This document shows positions 1 to 8,817 of a DNA stretch of 44,319 nt, piece after piece (within the stretch, counting starts at the first letter, position 1; the number at the start of each line of letters is the position of its first letter). The stretch spans positions 1 to 44,319 of the forward strand of contig JAJCYA010000028.1 in the NCBI GenBank assembly GCA_029263095.1, given 5' to 3'. The position numbers and the translations under genes were made by a program. This DNA is from Acidimicrobiia bacterium. GTDB taxonomy: Bacteria; Actinomycetota; Acidimicrobiia; Spongiisociales; UBA11373. The notes under the pieces are model-generated. The model had not been told where the DNA came from, searched no databases, and saw only the letters and a list, made by a program, of their open reading frames with translations.

Positions 1-959
1 GAAGCCGCCGCGGCGCGCGGCAGCTGGGCAAAGAACCAACCGGTGATGCGTAGCGGGAAGTTGAGCAGGGCCAGGTACTGGGTAAAGGCGACGAACTCGC
101 CGAGGGTCAGCTGACCCCCCACGACCCTGACCCCACCCAGCCACAACACCGCGACCGTCGCCACCGACGGAATCACTTCGAAGGCGGGGGCAAACCCGGA
201 GCGGATCCGGGCCAGACGGGTCGCCCTGTCGTAGATACGGCGGGCGGTTCCGTCGAGCTTCTCCTGCTCCTGAAACTCCTGGCCGTACGACTTGGTCACC
301 TGGATGCCGCCGATCGACTCCTCAACCACCCGGCTCAGATCTGCCAGACGCTGCTGCACCTCGAACGACAACCGGATCACCCGTCTGGCATACGCCCGGG
401 CGGCGAACAGCACCGTCGGGACCGTCAACGACGCCACCGCCCCCAACACCGGGTCCAGTGCGATGAGCACGGTCACAACAAGCAGGAACATGGCGAGATT
501 GGCCACCGTGATCGGAGTCATCGCGAAGATCAGCCGCACCTGGCCAAGGTCGCTCGACGCCCGCGCCATCAGCTCGCCCGTGCTGGTGACATCGTGAAAC
601 GAGAACGCCATGCGCTGGATGTGCTCAAACATCCGATTCCGCAGATCCGCCTCGGCGCGGTACGAAACCCTGAAACTGAAGTACCGACGCACCCCGATAC
701 CCACCCCCAGCAGGACACCGGCCACCACCAGCATGACGACCAGCGGCGGGATGCGGTCGGTGTTGCCGGAGATGATCGCCTCATCGACCGTCCGCCCCAC
801 GAGATAGGGGACGGCCACCAGCATCAGCATCCACAACAAGGCGCCCAGAATCGAGAGAGCAAGCTCGCGGCGGTAGCCGCGGATGGTGTGAGCCAGCAGC
901 CGCAGCCCGGTGGTGATATCGATCGAATCGGTGGCGTCGTCCTGACGTGAGTCGGTCAC
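1..959 (-). CDS. ABC exporter, membrane domain (partial, C-terminus off left edge)
   Basis: About 319 residues are visible, read leftward from a GTG start at 959. They form the six-helix membrane domain of a type IV (ABCB/MsbA-like) exporter. Hydrophobic segments include LALSILGALLWMLMLVAVPY near residue 35, a second near 80, and a pair near 165-190. Between them lies the typical coupling segment (YRAEADLRNRMFEHIQRM, then FHDVTSTGELMARASSDL). The EESIGGIQVTKSYGQE stretch is also characteristic of this fold. The ATPase domain must lie beyond position 1. Its start overlaps the stop of the YihY gene by 4 nt (GTGA), so the two are translationally coupled. Substrate is unknown. The family call is secure; the exact subfamily is not. 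Confidence 0.9.
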   Translation of the reverse strand, partial: MTDSRQDDATDSIDITTGLRLLAHTIRGYRRELALSILGALLWMLMLVAVPYLVGRTVDEAIISGNTDRIPPLVVMLVVAGVLLGVGIGVRRYFSFRVSYRAEADLRNRMFEHIQRMAFSFHDVTSTGELMARASSDLGQVRLIFAMTPITVANLAMFLLVVTVLIALDPVLGAVASLTVPTVLFAARAYARRVIRLSFEVQQRLADLSRVVEESIGGIQVTKSYGQEFQEQEKLDGTARRIYDRATRLARIRSGFAPAFEVIPSVATVAVLWLGGVRVVGGQLTLGEFVAFTQYLALLNFPLRITGWFFAQLPRAAAA

Positions 960-1828
960 GACCCGTCACCATGGAATAGGGGCAACTCCGACCTCAGCGC
1001 GGTGCCGTTGCGGCTCACATAGGCAACGGTGACCGCACCCAGCAAGATCGCCATCGCCCCCATGTACAGCCACACCAGAGCCACCGCCACCGCACCAAGC
1101 ACGCCAAACGTGGCCCCAAGCTCGGGGGCGGCACCCAAATACAACCCGAATCCGAGACTCCCGAGGACCGCTCCGACCGTGGCGACCAGCGCCGCCAACC
1201 AGGATCGGGGCAGAGGCTCCGGCGGGCCGTACCGGTACAGCGCGGTGAGGAACAAGAAGAGACCGGCCGCCGCAGTCGGGACTCTCAGCCAAATCCACAG
1301 GTCGAGCAGCAGGTCGCTGCCGATCAGCTCCCCAAAGAACTGCGCGAAGCGACGGCCGGCCACTAGCAGCAGAGAAGTGACGATCAGCGCCGCTCCTCCG
1401 CTCACCGTCAAACCGACTGCGACCAGTCGCATCTGGAGGGCAGGGCGGCGCTCGGTGCGGTCCTCAACCGCCGCCAACGACTTCTGCAATGCCACAACGG
1501 CCCGCGACCCGAAGAGCAGCGCCACCAGGACCGACCCGACGACCAGCCAGACCTCGCCGCCGCCGACCCGATCGCCGGCATCCACCAGAAGATTGGTGAT
1601 AAACGTGCTGACGGTCTCAGGAACGACGGGCTCCAGAGTGTTTTCGACCCGCCTCACGGCGGAATCGCTCCGACCGATCGCAGCGGCGATACCCAGCATG
1701 GCGAAGGCGAGAGGCACCAGCGCCAGAAAGGCGTTATAGGCAACAGCGGCGGCGTTGATCGAAAGGCCGGACTCGCGGAGTCGCCGCGACAGGCCCACGA
1801 CGATCCTCCAACCAGACCGGAAGTCCAT
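956..1828 (-). CDS. YihY/BrkB-family inner membrane protein
   Basis: A 290-residue polytopic membrane protein. The N-terminus carries the family signature of an amphipathic stretch followed by AAAVAYNAFLALVPLAFAML (residues 26-45). Further hydrophobic segments lie near residues 95-115, 135-160, 180-205, 215-240 and 250-270, giving about six helices. The family (formerly annotated as ribonuclease BN/virulence factor BrkB) is widespread, and its molecular role is not established. The gene leads the operon with the ABC exporter. A -10-like GACAAT (1835-1840, minus strand) ends 6 nt before the ATG and no ribosome binding site is visible, which suits a leaderless transcript. Confidence 0.88.
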   Translation of the reverse strand: MDFRSGWRIVVGLSRRLRESGLSINAAAVAYNAFLALVPLAFAMLGIAAAIGRSDSAVRRVENTLEPVVPETVSTFITNLLVDAGDRVGGGEVWLVVGSVLVALLFGSRAVVALQKSLAAVEDRTERRPALQMRLVAVGLTVSGGAALIVTSLLLVAGRRFAQFFGELIGSDLLLDLWIWLRVPTAAAGLFLFLTALYRYGPPEPLPRSWLAALVATVGAVLGSLGFGLYLGAAPELGATFGVLGAVAVALVWLYMGAMAILLGAVTVAYVSRNGTALRSELPLFHGDGS

Positions 1829-1910
1829 CGTTGCATTGTCCCACCCTTGCGGTGGCGGGTAGTTGGTTGGGACGGCATTCCCCCGGAACCCCCCACCAAT
1901 CGGCTCCTTC

Positions 1911-2052
1911 CGAACTACTCCCCCCGGGAGGGGGAGTCAGCGAGCAAAGCGAGCTGGTGGGGGGGAAAGCTCAAACCACCCCCCACCAAACGCCTACGGC
2001 GTTTGACTCCCCCCAAAGGGGAGAGTGATCAGATCCGAACTACTCCCCCTGG
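1911..2052. repeat. Compound palindromic G/C-rich repeat, copy 1
   Basis: In the gap 1829-2097, unit A (1911-1964) reads CGAACTACTCCCCCC, then GGGAGGGGGAGTCAGCGAGC, then AAAGCGAGCTGGTGGGGGG. Unit B (1976-2025) has the opposite layout: CCCCCCACCA, an inner hairpin ACGCC-TAC-GGCGT, then GACTCCCCCCAAAGGGGAG. B is therefore an inverted relative of A with a different core. A third fragment (2036-2052) restarts with CCGAACTACTCCCCCTGG. The same elements recur at 6606-6726. This looks like a REP/MITE-type intergenic repeat. No ORF or known family is recognised. The rest of the gap holds only the promoter-like sequence of the YihY gene. Confidence 0.8.
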
Positions 2053-2097
2053 AGGTGAAGTCTTGTTTCGCAGAACAGGCCATAGACTCCCCAATCG

Positions 2098-3732
2098 ATG
2101 CCCCTCGACTCGAAACGGCCGGCAATTGCCGGCATCGCACTCGGCGCAATCCTCATAGGCATGAGCCTGGCGCTGTTCTGGCTCTTCTCCCCCAACGGGG
2201 AAACCCCTGCGGTCGCCGGCGCCGAAACCACGGTCGCACCCGCCGACACCGAGGCGACCTCCACCACCGGCACCACCATCATCTCGACCACCGTCATCGA
2301 ACCGTCGACCTCGACCACCACCGAAGGGACGATCCCCGACACCCCGCTGCACGCCTGGGTGGACAGGCGCACCGTCGGTGAGCCGTGGGGCAGCGCGGTG
2401 GAGGGTCTCCTCACCTTCCGTGGCAACCCCACCAACACCTACTACGGAACCGGTCCGATCCCGATCACACCCGAAATCCATTGGAAATACCCCGAGGTAC
2501 CCATGTGCTCGGCTTCCACCGATCTCGGGGTCACCTCAACGTGGTGCGGCAATGGGTGGACCGGACAGCCGGTCATATGGGAGCGACCCGACGGAATCAC
2601 AGAACTGATCTTTGGGGCGTACGACGGACGCCTTCACTTCGTCGACGCCGACTCGGGCAAGCAAACCCGCTCGCCGATCGCCACCGGCGACATTGTCAAG
2701 GGCACTCCGACGATCGATCCAGACGGATACCCAATCGTGTACTTCGGGAGTCGCGACAACTTCCTGCGGGCCGTGGCTCTCGACCGCACCGAACCTGTCG
2801 TGATCTGGGAAGTGGAAGCCAAAGTGTCGGAAGGTCGCTGGAACGACGACTGGGATGCCAGCCCCCGCATCGTCAACGACATCATGTTCGAGGGGGCCGA
2901 GAACGGCCTGTTCCACATCTTCAAGCTCAACCGCGACTACGACGACCTCGGTCTGGTGACGCTCGATCCCCACCTGCTGATCAAGATGGAGACCTACAAC
3001 GAACAACTGCTCAGAGACATCGGTTCAGGGTATTGGGGAGTGAACAACATCGCTCTGGCGGTAAGCGTCGAAAACACCGCAGCGATCTTCGAAGGCAGGG
3101 TGTACTTCGCCAACTCCGGGGGCCGGGTCCTGGGACTCGATATCACGAACGTCGAGAGCGGCGAGGCCCCGATCGTCTTCGACTACTGGGTGGGAGACGA
3201 TGTCGACGCCTCGATCGTTATCGACGGCGAGGGGATGCTCTACGTCTCGGTGGAGTATGAGCGGTACCTCGACCGGGCCAAGGAGTTGGGTCAGCTCATC
3301 AAGCTCAACCCATACCTCGAAGGCGAAGATGCCTACCTGTGGGGTGTGAACTCGCAAACTGAGCCGGAAATCAAGGGCGGTTTCTGGTCCACCCCCGCCC
3401 TTGGCAATGAGGTGCTCTACACCGTCTCCAACAAGGGTTTCCTGAGTTTCGTCGACCTCGAGACCGGCGATGAGGAAGTGTTCCGCGACATCGGAGTCGG
3501 ATCGTGGTCGTCACCTGCCATCGTCGATGGGCATCTCATCGTGGCCTCCAACGATGGCCTGCTGCGCGACTTCTTCATCGGAGGCGACGAGCGAAACCCG
3601 GAACTCCAGTGGACCATCGAAGTCGGCGCCGGCCACCTCGAATCTACGCCTGCAGTGTGGAAGGGAATGATCTATATCGGTAGCCGCGACGGATTCATGT
3701 ACGCCATCGGCGAGAAGAACCCGGTCCCCTAG
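2098..3732 (+). CDS. Membrane-anchored PQQ-like beta-propeller protein
   Basis: A 544-residue protein. A short basic N-terminus is followed by a transmembrane segment (residues 10-32) and a Thr/Ser-rich linker (about 45-85). The extracellular part holds about seven or eight PQQ-type blades, each with a (V/I)YFGSRDxxLxAxD-like strand: FGAYDGRLHFVD, YFGSRDNFLRAV, YFANSGGRVLGLD, YTVSNKGFLSFVDLETGD, IVASNDGLLRDF and YIGSRDGFMYAIGEK. Propellers of this type act as scaffolds or binding proteins; no catalytic quinoprotein residues could be assigned. It stands alone between the repeat locus and the M3 peptidase. No clear ribosome binding site is visible before the ATG. Confidence 0.85.
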   Translation: MPLDSKRPAIAGIALGAILIGMSLALFWLFSPNGETPAVAGAETTVAPADTEATSTTGTTIISTTVIEPSTSTTTEGTIPDTPLHAWVDRRTVGEPWGSAVEGLLTFRGNPTNTYYGTGPIPITPEIHWKYPEVPMCSASTDLGVTSTWCGNGWTGQPVIWERPDGITELIFGAYDGRLHFVDADSGKQTRSPIATGDIVKGTPTIDPDGYPIVYFGSRDNFLRAVALDRTEPVVIWEVEAKVSEGRWNDDWDASPRIVNDIMFEGAENGLFHIFKLNRDYDDLGLVTLDPHLLIKMETYNEQLLRDIGSGYWGVNNIALAVSVENTAAIFEGRVYFANSGGRVLGLDITNVESGEAPIVFDYWVGDDVDASIVIDGEGMLYVSVEYERYLDRAKELGQLIKLNPYLEGEDAYLWGVNSQTEPEIKGGFWSTPALGNEVLYTVSNKGFLSFVDLETGDEEVFRDIGVGSWSSPAIVDGHLIVASNDGLLRDFFIGGDERNPELQWTIEVGAGHLESTPAVWKGMIYIGSRDGFMYAIGEKNPVP

Positions 3733-3789
3733 CCACAAGGCTGATCGGTATCTCTGCCGACGATCGCCGGCTGGGACACTCTCTCTTAG

Positions 3790-3795
3790 TAACCT
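3790..3795 (+). promoter_or_regulatory. -10 element, likely leaderless M3 peptidase transcript
   Basis: TAACCT lies 8 nt before the GTG of the M3 peptidase gene. There is no Shine-Dalgarno sequence in between, so transcription would start at or next to the start codon. Confidence 0.45.
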
Positions 3796-3803
3796 GACCG
3801 ATC

Positions 3804-5744
3804 GTGCATTACGACTACACCACCGCCAACTCTGAGTCAGTCCGTACCGCGGTAGATGACGCCATCGGCCGCGGCGAAGCGCTCGTAGCGGCCATCGTCG
3901 CAACCGAGGGGCCGCGCACGTGGGGCAACACGCTGGCGCCCCTCAACACCCTCGACGACATTGTCGTTCGGGCCAACGGGATCGGCCCCTTCATGGCGCG
4001 AGTCCACCTCGATCGCGAGGTGCGCGACGCCGCCCAGGAAGCAGAGGAGAAGATCTCCAAATGGACGTCGGACCTAGTGTTCCGGCGCGACCTGCATGAG
4101 GCCATCGAGGCCTACGCCGCCACCGACGAAGCCGCCGCTCTGTCGGGCGAACACGCCCGCTACCTCGAATTCACCCGACGTGACCTCCGTAGAGCCGGAC
4201 ACGCTCTGTCCGACGAGGAAAGGGACGAGGTCCAGAAACACCGAACCCGCTTGGTGGAACTCGGAGTCGCGTTCAATCGCAACATCGACGAGGCGCAGGG
4301 CGGTCTCGACCTCACCCGCGAGCAGCTCGCCGGCATGCCGGACGACTACCTGGAGCGACTCTCGGCCGGCGAGACCGAAGGTACCTTCCGGGTGAGCATC
4401 GATTACCCCGACTACTACCCGTTCATGGACATGGCGGACAATCGCGACCTGCGCCGCCAGATCCAATTCATCTTCTACAACAAGGCTGTTGAGGAGAACG
4501 AACCGATCCTGGAGGAGGCGGTCAGGCTCCGCCACCGGATCGCCGAGATCTTCGGGATGCCCTCGTGGGCCGACTACGCCATGGAAGTAAAGATGGCCGA
4601 CGGACCCCAAGCGGTCGAAGCGATGTACGCCGGAATCGTCCCCGGTCTTACCGAACGGGCCCAGGGTGAGGTAGCCGACCTGGCATCCGCCCTCGACGGT
4701 GAGGGACCCGTAAACGCCTGGGATCACCGGTACCTGCACACCAATATCAAACGGGAACGGTTCGGGATCGACCCATCGGAAGTCGCGGCGTACTTCCCCC
4801 TCCAGCAGGTGCTCGACGGGATGTTCGAGATCACCCAGGAGGTTCTCGGCCTTGCCTACCGCCGTATCGACGACCCGCAGGCATGGCATCCCGATGTTCT
4901 CGCCTACGAGCTCTACGACGCCGAGTCGAATGATCAGCTGGCCACCTTCTACATGGACCTGTTCCCGCGAGAAGGCAAGTTCGGACACGCAGCCGCCTTC
5001 GACCTGGTGCCCGGCCATCGCGAGGACGACGGCTACGTACTGCCGGTGACGGCCATCGTTGCCAACTTCACCAAACCGACCGGCGACACCCCATCACTGC
5101 TCCGCCACGACGAGGTACTGACCCTGTTCCACGAGTTCGGCCATGTGCTCCACAACAGCCTCGGCCACACCGAGCTGGTGCGGTTCAGCGGGTTCAGCAC
5201 CGAGTGGGACTTCGTAGAGGCGCCATCACAAATCATGGAGCACTGGTGCTGGAACGCCGATGTGCTGTCGCGCTTTGCCAGACACCACGAGACGGGCGAG
5301 GCAATCCCCGACGATCTGGTCGCCCAACTGGTCGCAGCCCGCGATCTCCACGTGGGTCTCGCCAACCTACGTCAGGTCAGCTTTGGAAAGCTCGATATGG
5401 GTTTCCACGGCCCAGGCGAAGAGAAGGACCTGCGAGCGATCGACCGCGCCACCACCGAGATCGGTCAGATGCCGTTCCACGAGGACACGTTCTATCCAGG
5501 TGGTTTTGGCCACCTATTCGGATACGACGCCGGGTACTACGGGTACCTGTGGTCGAAGGTATTCGGCGACGACATGTTCAGCCGCTTCGAAGCCGAAGGG
5601 GTTCTCAGCCCGGTGGTCGGTATGGACTACCGCACGAAGATCCTCGGTCCTGGTGGTTCCAAGGACCCGGCCGAACTGCTGCGCGACTTCCTGGGGCGCG
5701 AACCAAATCAGGAAGCGTTCCTGAGATTCCTGGGGATCGGGTAG
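3804..5744 (+). CDS. M3-family zinc oligopeptidase
   Basis: A 646-residue cytosolic metallopeptidase of the thimet oligopeptidase/PepF group, which cuts short peptides. The zinc site is HEFGH at residues 443-447, with the third ligand Glu472 in the M3 hallmark DFVEAPSQ, about 25 residues downstream. An aromatic-rich substrate region (FGHLFGYDAGYYGYLWSKVF) lies near residue 570. Length matches the family. There is no signal peptide. The start is GTG with no ribosome binding site. A likely role is recycling of peptides left by larger proteases. It is not in an evident operon. The precise subfamily (M3A or M3B) cannot be decided by eye. Confidence 0.93.
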   Translation: MHYDYTTANSESVRTAVDDAIGRGEALVAAIVATEGPRTWGNTLAPLNTLDDIVVRANGIGPFMARVHLDREVRDAAQEAEEKISKWTSDLVFRRDLHEAIEAYAATDEAAALSGEHARYLEFTRRDLRRAGHALSDEERDEVQKHRTRLVELGVAFNRNIDEAQGGLDLTREQLAGMPDDYLERLSAGETEGTFRVSIDYPDYYPFMDMADNRDLRRQIQFIFYNKAVEENEPILEEAVRLRHRIAEIFGMPSWADYAMEVKMADGPQAVEAMYAGIVPGLTERAQGEVADLASALDGEGPVNAWDHRYLHTNIKRERFGIDPSEVAAYFPLQQVLDGMFEITQEVLGLAYRRIDDPQAWHPDVLAYELYDAESNDQLATFYMDLFPREGKFGHAAAFDLVPGHREDDGYVLPVTAIVANFTKPTGDTPSLLRHDEVLTLFHEFGHVLHNSLGHTELVRFSGFSTEWDFVEAPSQIMEHWCWNADVLSRFARHHETGEAIPDDLVAQLVAARDLHVGLANLRQVSFGKLDMGFHGPGEEKDLRAIDRATTEIGQMPFHEDTFYPGGFGHLFGYDAGYYGYLWSKVFGDDMFSRFEAEGVLSPVVGMDYRTKILGPGGSKDPAELLRDFLGREPNQEAFLRFLGIG

Positions 5745-5759
5745 TGATGTGAGCATGCA

Positions 5760-5787
5760 GCCTGCAGGAACGAAACCAGTTGCAGGC
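5760..5787. terminator. Weak stem-loop after the M3 peptidase gene
   Basis: GCCTGCA (5760-5766) pairs with TGCAGGC (5781-5787) around a 14-nt loop, 15 nt after the stop codon. No T-tract follows, so it is at best a weak or Rho-assisted terminator. Confidence 0.3.
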
Positions 5788-5879
5788 AGTGGGGACGGCC
5801 GATCATCGTTCTCCCACGGATAGCACGCCCCGGCAACCGGCGCTTCACATAGACTCCCACCTACGACGAGAGGAGCACC

Positions 5880-6590
5880 ATGAAACTCCGAGGTGTCGAA
5901 CTCACCTGGCTGGGTCACGCCGCGATTCGGCTTCGCCTCACAGACGGGACCGTGCTTCTGATCGACCCCTGGCTCAGTGGCAACCCTGCCTGCCCGGAAG
6001 CGGAACACACGCAGGAGCGGGTAGATGCCGTGTACCTCACCCACGGGCATTTCGATCACATGGGCGACACCCTCGAACTGGCGGCCGCGCACTCGCCGCA
6101 GGTCTTTGCGATCCACGAGATCGCCGTCTTCCTCGAAGGTGCGGGCGTCGAGAACGTCGTCGGCTCCAACAAGGGCGGCACCGTCATCGGCCCGGGCGGA
6201 GTAGCGGGGACACTCGTAGACGCGGTCCACTCTTCGGGACTGTCGACCGACGACGGCATACTGCCGGGCGGCGAGGCCGCCGGTTGGGTGCTGGCGGTCC
6301 CCGAAGGGCCAACGATCTACCACGCAGGTGACACGACCGTCTTCGGCGATATGAACCTGATCGGCGAGCTCTGGTCACCCGATATCGCTCTTCTCCCCAT
6401 CGGGGGGCACTTCACGATGGGTCCGAACCACGCCGCTCGTGCCGCCCGCATGCTCGGGGCGTCCGCGGTGGTCCCGATTCATTACGGGACCTTCCCGATC
6501 CTCGCCGGGACACCAGCCGAGCTCGCCGCGGCGCTGGACGGCAGCGGTATCAAGATGATCGAAGCCACAGCCGGGGTTCCACTGCGGTAG
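5880..6590 (+). CDS. UPF0173-type metallo-beta-lactamase-fold hydrolase
   Basis: A 236-residue cytosolic protein of the metallo-beta-lactamase superfamily, UPF0173/YtkL group. The metal motif is HGHFDH (residues 55-60), preceded by the N-terminal TWLGHAAIRL strand. Additional ligands are expected in YHAGDTTVF (the Asp) and in VVPIHYGTFPIL (the His). Members are predicted metal-dependent hydrolases and their physiological substrate is unknown. A good ribosome binding site (GAGGAG, about 5 nt spacing) precedes the ATG, with a possible -10 TAGACT at 5850-5855, so this transcript has a leader. It is followed by the second repeat locus. Confidence 0.9.
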   Translation: MKLRGVELTWLGHAAIRLRLTDGTVLLIDPWLSGNPACPEAEHTQERVDAVYLTHGHFDHMGDTLELAAAHSPQVFAIHEIAVFLEGAGVENVVGSNKGGTVIGPGGVAGTLVDAVHSSGLSTDDGILPGGEAAGWVLAVPEGPTIYHAGDTTVFGDMNLIGELWSPDIALLPIGGHFTMGPNHAARAARMLGASAVVPIHYGTFPILAGTPAELAAALDGSGIKMIEATAGVPLR

Positions 6591-6605
6591 GGGTTTTCAC
6601 GGCGG

Positions 6606-6726
6606 ACCCCCCACCAAAGGGGAGAGTGGTCAGACATGAAGCTGGGCAGTCTGGTCTTCTCACTCCGAACTACTCCCCCTTGGGGGGGGAGTCAGCGAGC
6701 AAAGCGAACTGGTGGGGGGGGATTCT
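6606..6726. repeat. Compound palindromic G/C-rich repeat, copy 2
   Basis: A shortened unit B (6606-6634) reads CCCCCCACCA joined directly to AAAGGGGAGAGTGGTCAG; the inner hairpin of copy 1 is missing. Unit A follows (6663-6721) with CCGAACTACTCCCCCTTGG, the GTCAGCGAGCAAAGCGAACTGG core and a G-run. Base changes inside the core relative to 1911-1964 show these are diverged copies. The repeat sits between convergent genes. Confidence 0.8.
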
Positions 6727-6764
6727 GATCGGGGGGATGACCTGTCGGTCCTATGCGGGGCAGG

Positions 6765-7463
6765 TCACCCCAGCGGGTAGCGACATGGGGCGCCGAAGTC
6801 GGGGACGTCGCCCCGTAGCGGACCCAGGTCCATCCCGGCTGAGTGGTACGAGCAGCCATCCCCAAAGGGGGCTCCGGCAACACCGGCCGCGGCGACCTCA
6901 CCATCGATCTCGAGCGCTATCCACACGGTGCCTGCTCGCACGGGGACATTCCCTATGAAGTACACCCAGACCAGTTGGCCTGGTCCGGTCCACGACAACC
7001 AATCGTCGAGATCACCGGTCGTCTCGTCGGCGATGGCGTTGCCTCCGTCGAGCAACGAGACCGCGCCATCTGCCAGCTCGGCCCAACCATCGATGTGTGG
7101 CACCGGATCGCCGGTCCCCGGATAGGACCCGTCGGCGTCCGTCCCGACCAACAAGCGAGCCGTATCGTCTTCGAACGGGTTGGAGTTGAACCAAACTCCT
7201 ATCTCGAGCGACCCATCGTCGCCGCGGCCACTGGTGAGAGCGGCGATTCCCGGCGGACCGGTGGCAGGCGTGGCCGGCAACGTTGGAGTGGTCGGTGCTG
7301 CTGACGATGTAGGCGCATCCGACTGGACCGGGGCCGCCTCGGTCGCGACCAAGGTCTCTATCGGGGCCGACTCGGCGACCGTGGCCTCTCCGGCGTCGTC
7401 GCCGCAGGCTGCTGCGACCAGCGCCAGCACGATCAACCCGGCCAGGTGTCGCCTAACCGCCAT
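6765..7463 (-). CDS. Thr/Pro-linker lipoprotein, unknown function
   Basis: A 232-residue lipoprotein. The signal peptide MAVRRHLAGLIVLALVAAAC ends in a lipobox with Cys20. A Thr/Ser/Pro/Ala-rich linker follows (about 25-75), then a globular domain of about 155 residues with GVWFNSNPFEDDTARLLVG and CSYHSAGMDLGPLRGD and two cysteines near the end. I do not recognise the domain. The start at 7463 was chosen because GGGAGGAAG lies just upstream and the signal peptide begins there; an upstream ATG at 7502 would add an implausible cytosolic tail. It overlaps the end of the kelch gene by 11 nt, so the two exported proteins are coupled. Confidence 0.8.
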   Translation of the reverse strand: MAVRRHLAGLIVLALVAAACGDDAGEATVAESAPIETLVATEAAPVQSDAPTSSAAPTTPTLPATPATGPPGIAALTSGRGDDGSLEIGVWFNSNPFEDDTARLLVGTDADGSYPGTGDPVPHIDGWAELADGAVSLLDGGNAIADETTGDLDDWLSWTGPGQLVWVYFIGNVPVRAGTVWIALEIDGEVAAAGVAGAPFGDGCSYHSAGMDLGPLRGDVPDFGAPCRYPLG

Positions 7464-8763
7464 CGTCTTCCTCCCGATGGGCAATCGAGGTCCATTGATC
7501 AACGGCCACGTCGTACGACATCACCTCGTGGCCGTCGTACACGATGATCGCCAACGTCCCGGCATCGGCCACCCCCGACACCGGGCTCATCGGTCCCTCC
7601 ATGCGGTTCTGGGCAAGCCAGCCCTCGGCTTCCGACCAGGTCCACACCTCGTCCAGGGGACCCACCTCGCGAATCGACCCACCCTGAATCGGAGTGAGAA
7701 TGCTCCCGCTGCCCCCGATCAGCACAAGACGGCCCGACTGCGGGTCCGTAGTCAGCAGGTGATACCAGCGGTCGTATGGGCCCAGTTCGCCGACCCCGCG
7801 ATCCTCCCAAACCGCCGTCTCCGGGTCGAAGGCCCACAGATGGTCATCATCGGTGCCTGCCAGGCTGTCACCGGCGAACAGCATGATCCGCTGCGCCTCC
7901 TCGCTCCACACCATCCCGTAGGTCGTCCGACCGAGCGGTCGAGGAGCTTCCTCGTCCGCGGAGGTGAGGTTCTCCCACTCGTTTGTGACCGGGTCGTACG
8001 CCCAGGTGTCCTCATAGAACGTCGGAGTAAGGCCCTCGCCGAACACGCCCACACCGCCAAACATGATGAGGCGGCCGCCGATCGGCTCGAAGACGAACCG
8101 GGTCCCGAATCGGACGACCGGCCAGGATTCCTCGTCAGGGACCGGAGGCGTCATGTCCTCCCAGGTGTTGGTGCCTGGGTCGTAGTGCCAGACCTGATTG
8201 TCCTCTACACCGGGGCAGAAGCGGGTCCGCGGACAGGGCCGGAATTCGGCGGCGCCGCCACCGAACAGCACAACCTTGCCCGTCGGCGGGTGCAGCGCCA
8301 TGGCATGGCCAGAACGCGGCGAAGGAGAAACATCAGAGTTGGAGACCGACCACTCCCCAACCGCGGCATCGAACACCCAGGTGCCCTCGAGTGGAATGGT
8401 CGTATCGCCGAGAGGGACGGCACCCCCGAACATCAGGACCTTCCCGTCACCCAGCGCCACTATCTCATGGAATACTGACGGCTCGGGAAACACCTGCACC
8501 GCCACGGCTGTCGTCACGGTGGTCTCGGTACCCGCGACTGTGCTCTGCGGTGCCGAGGTGATCACCGAACCGTCCACAACGACCGTCGTAGCGACGGCGG
8601 TTTCCTCGGTGTCGTCACCCGAAAGCAACAGCAACAAGACCCCGCCCACAACGAGCACGGCCAGGAAGGAAGCACCGACGACGACGGCGCGCTTGTGCGG
8701 TCGCGGCGGCATGTCGTCCAGCGGCGACTGAAGGATCTCCCCCAGCAGGCGGTCGTCGGTCAT
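7453..8763 (-). CDS. Membrane-anchored kelch/galactose-oxidase-like propeller
   Basis: A 436-residue type II membrane protein. The cytosolic tail carries LGEILQSPLDDMP (residues 7-19), then basic residues, a transmembrane helix (about 26-48), a Thr/Val-rich linker, and a kelch-type propeller from about 85. Blades end in glycine doublets: VLMFGGAVP, VVLFGGGAAEF, RLIMFGGVGVFG, IMLFAGDSLAG and LVLIGGSGS, with Trp-containing strands (TWVFDAAVGEW, VWHYDPGTNTWEDM, TWAYDPVTNEWENL, LWAFDPETAVWED, VWTWSEAEGW). No copper/Tyr-Cys oxidase residues were assigned, so a binding role is likelier. The N-terminal motif reappears in the unrelated protein at 14144. The transcript looks leaderless (see 8770). Confidence 0.87.
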   Translation of the reverse strand: MTDDRLLGEILQSPLDDMPPRPHKRAVVVGASFLAVLVVGGVLLLLLSGDDTEETAVATTVVVDGSVITSAPQSTVAGTETTVTTAVAVQVFPEPSVFHEIVALGDGKVLMFGGAVPLGDTTIPLEGTWVFDAAVGEWSVSNSDVSPSPRSGHAMALHPPTGKVVLFGGGAAEFRPCPRTRFCPGVEDNQVWHYDPGTNTWEDMTPPVPDEESWPVVRFGTRFVFEPIGGRLIMFGGVGVFGEGLTPTFYEDTWAYDPVTNEWENLTSADEEAPRPLGRTTYGMVWSEEAQRIMLFAGDSLAGTDDDHLWAFDPETAVWEDRGVGELGPYDRWYHLLTTDPQSGRLVLIGGSGSILTPIQGGSIREVGPLDEVWTWSEAEGWLAQNRMEGPMSPVSGVADAGTLAIIVYDGHEVMSYDVAVDQWTSIAHREEDDGG

Positions 8764-8769
8764 GCGGGC

Positions 8770-8775
8770 ACGCTA
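8770..8775 (-). promoter_or_regulatory. -10 element, leaderless kelch-gene promoter
   Basis: TAGCGT on the minus strand ends 6 nt before the ATG at 8763, with no ribosome binding site between. The divergent promoter at 8805 is 30 bp away. Confidence 0.55.
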
Positions 8776-8804
8776 GCGGTGCCCACGATTTCGGGTTCGG
8801 GGGC

Positions 8805-8810
8805 TAGGGT
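8805..8810 (+). promoter_or_regulatory. -10 element, leaderless promoter
   Basis: TAGGGT followed by 7 nt (CGCCGTT) and the ATG at 8818; no Shine-Dalgarno sequence is present. Confidence 0.55.
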
Positions 8811-8817
8811 CGCCGTT

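Noticed and set aside
7180-8478. Plus-strand open frame of 432 codons opposite the kelch gene
   Set aside because: Arg/Gly/Pro-rich shadow of the kelch coding frame; no start signal, no domain.
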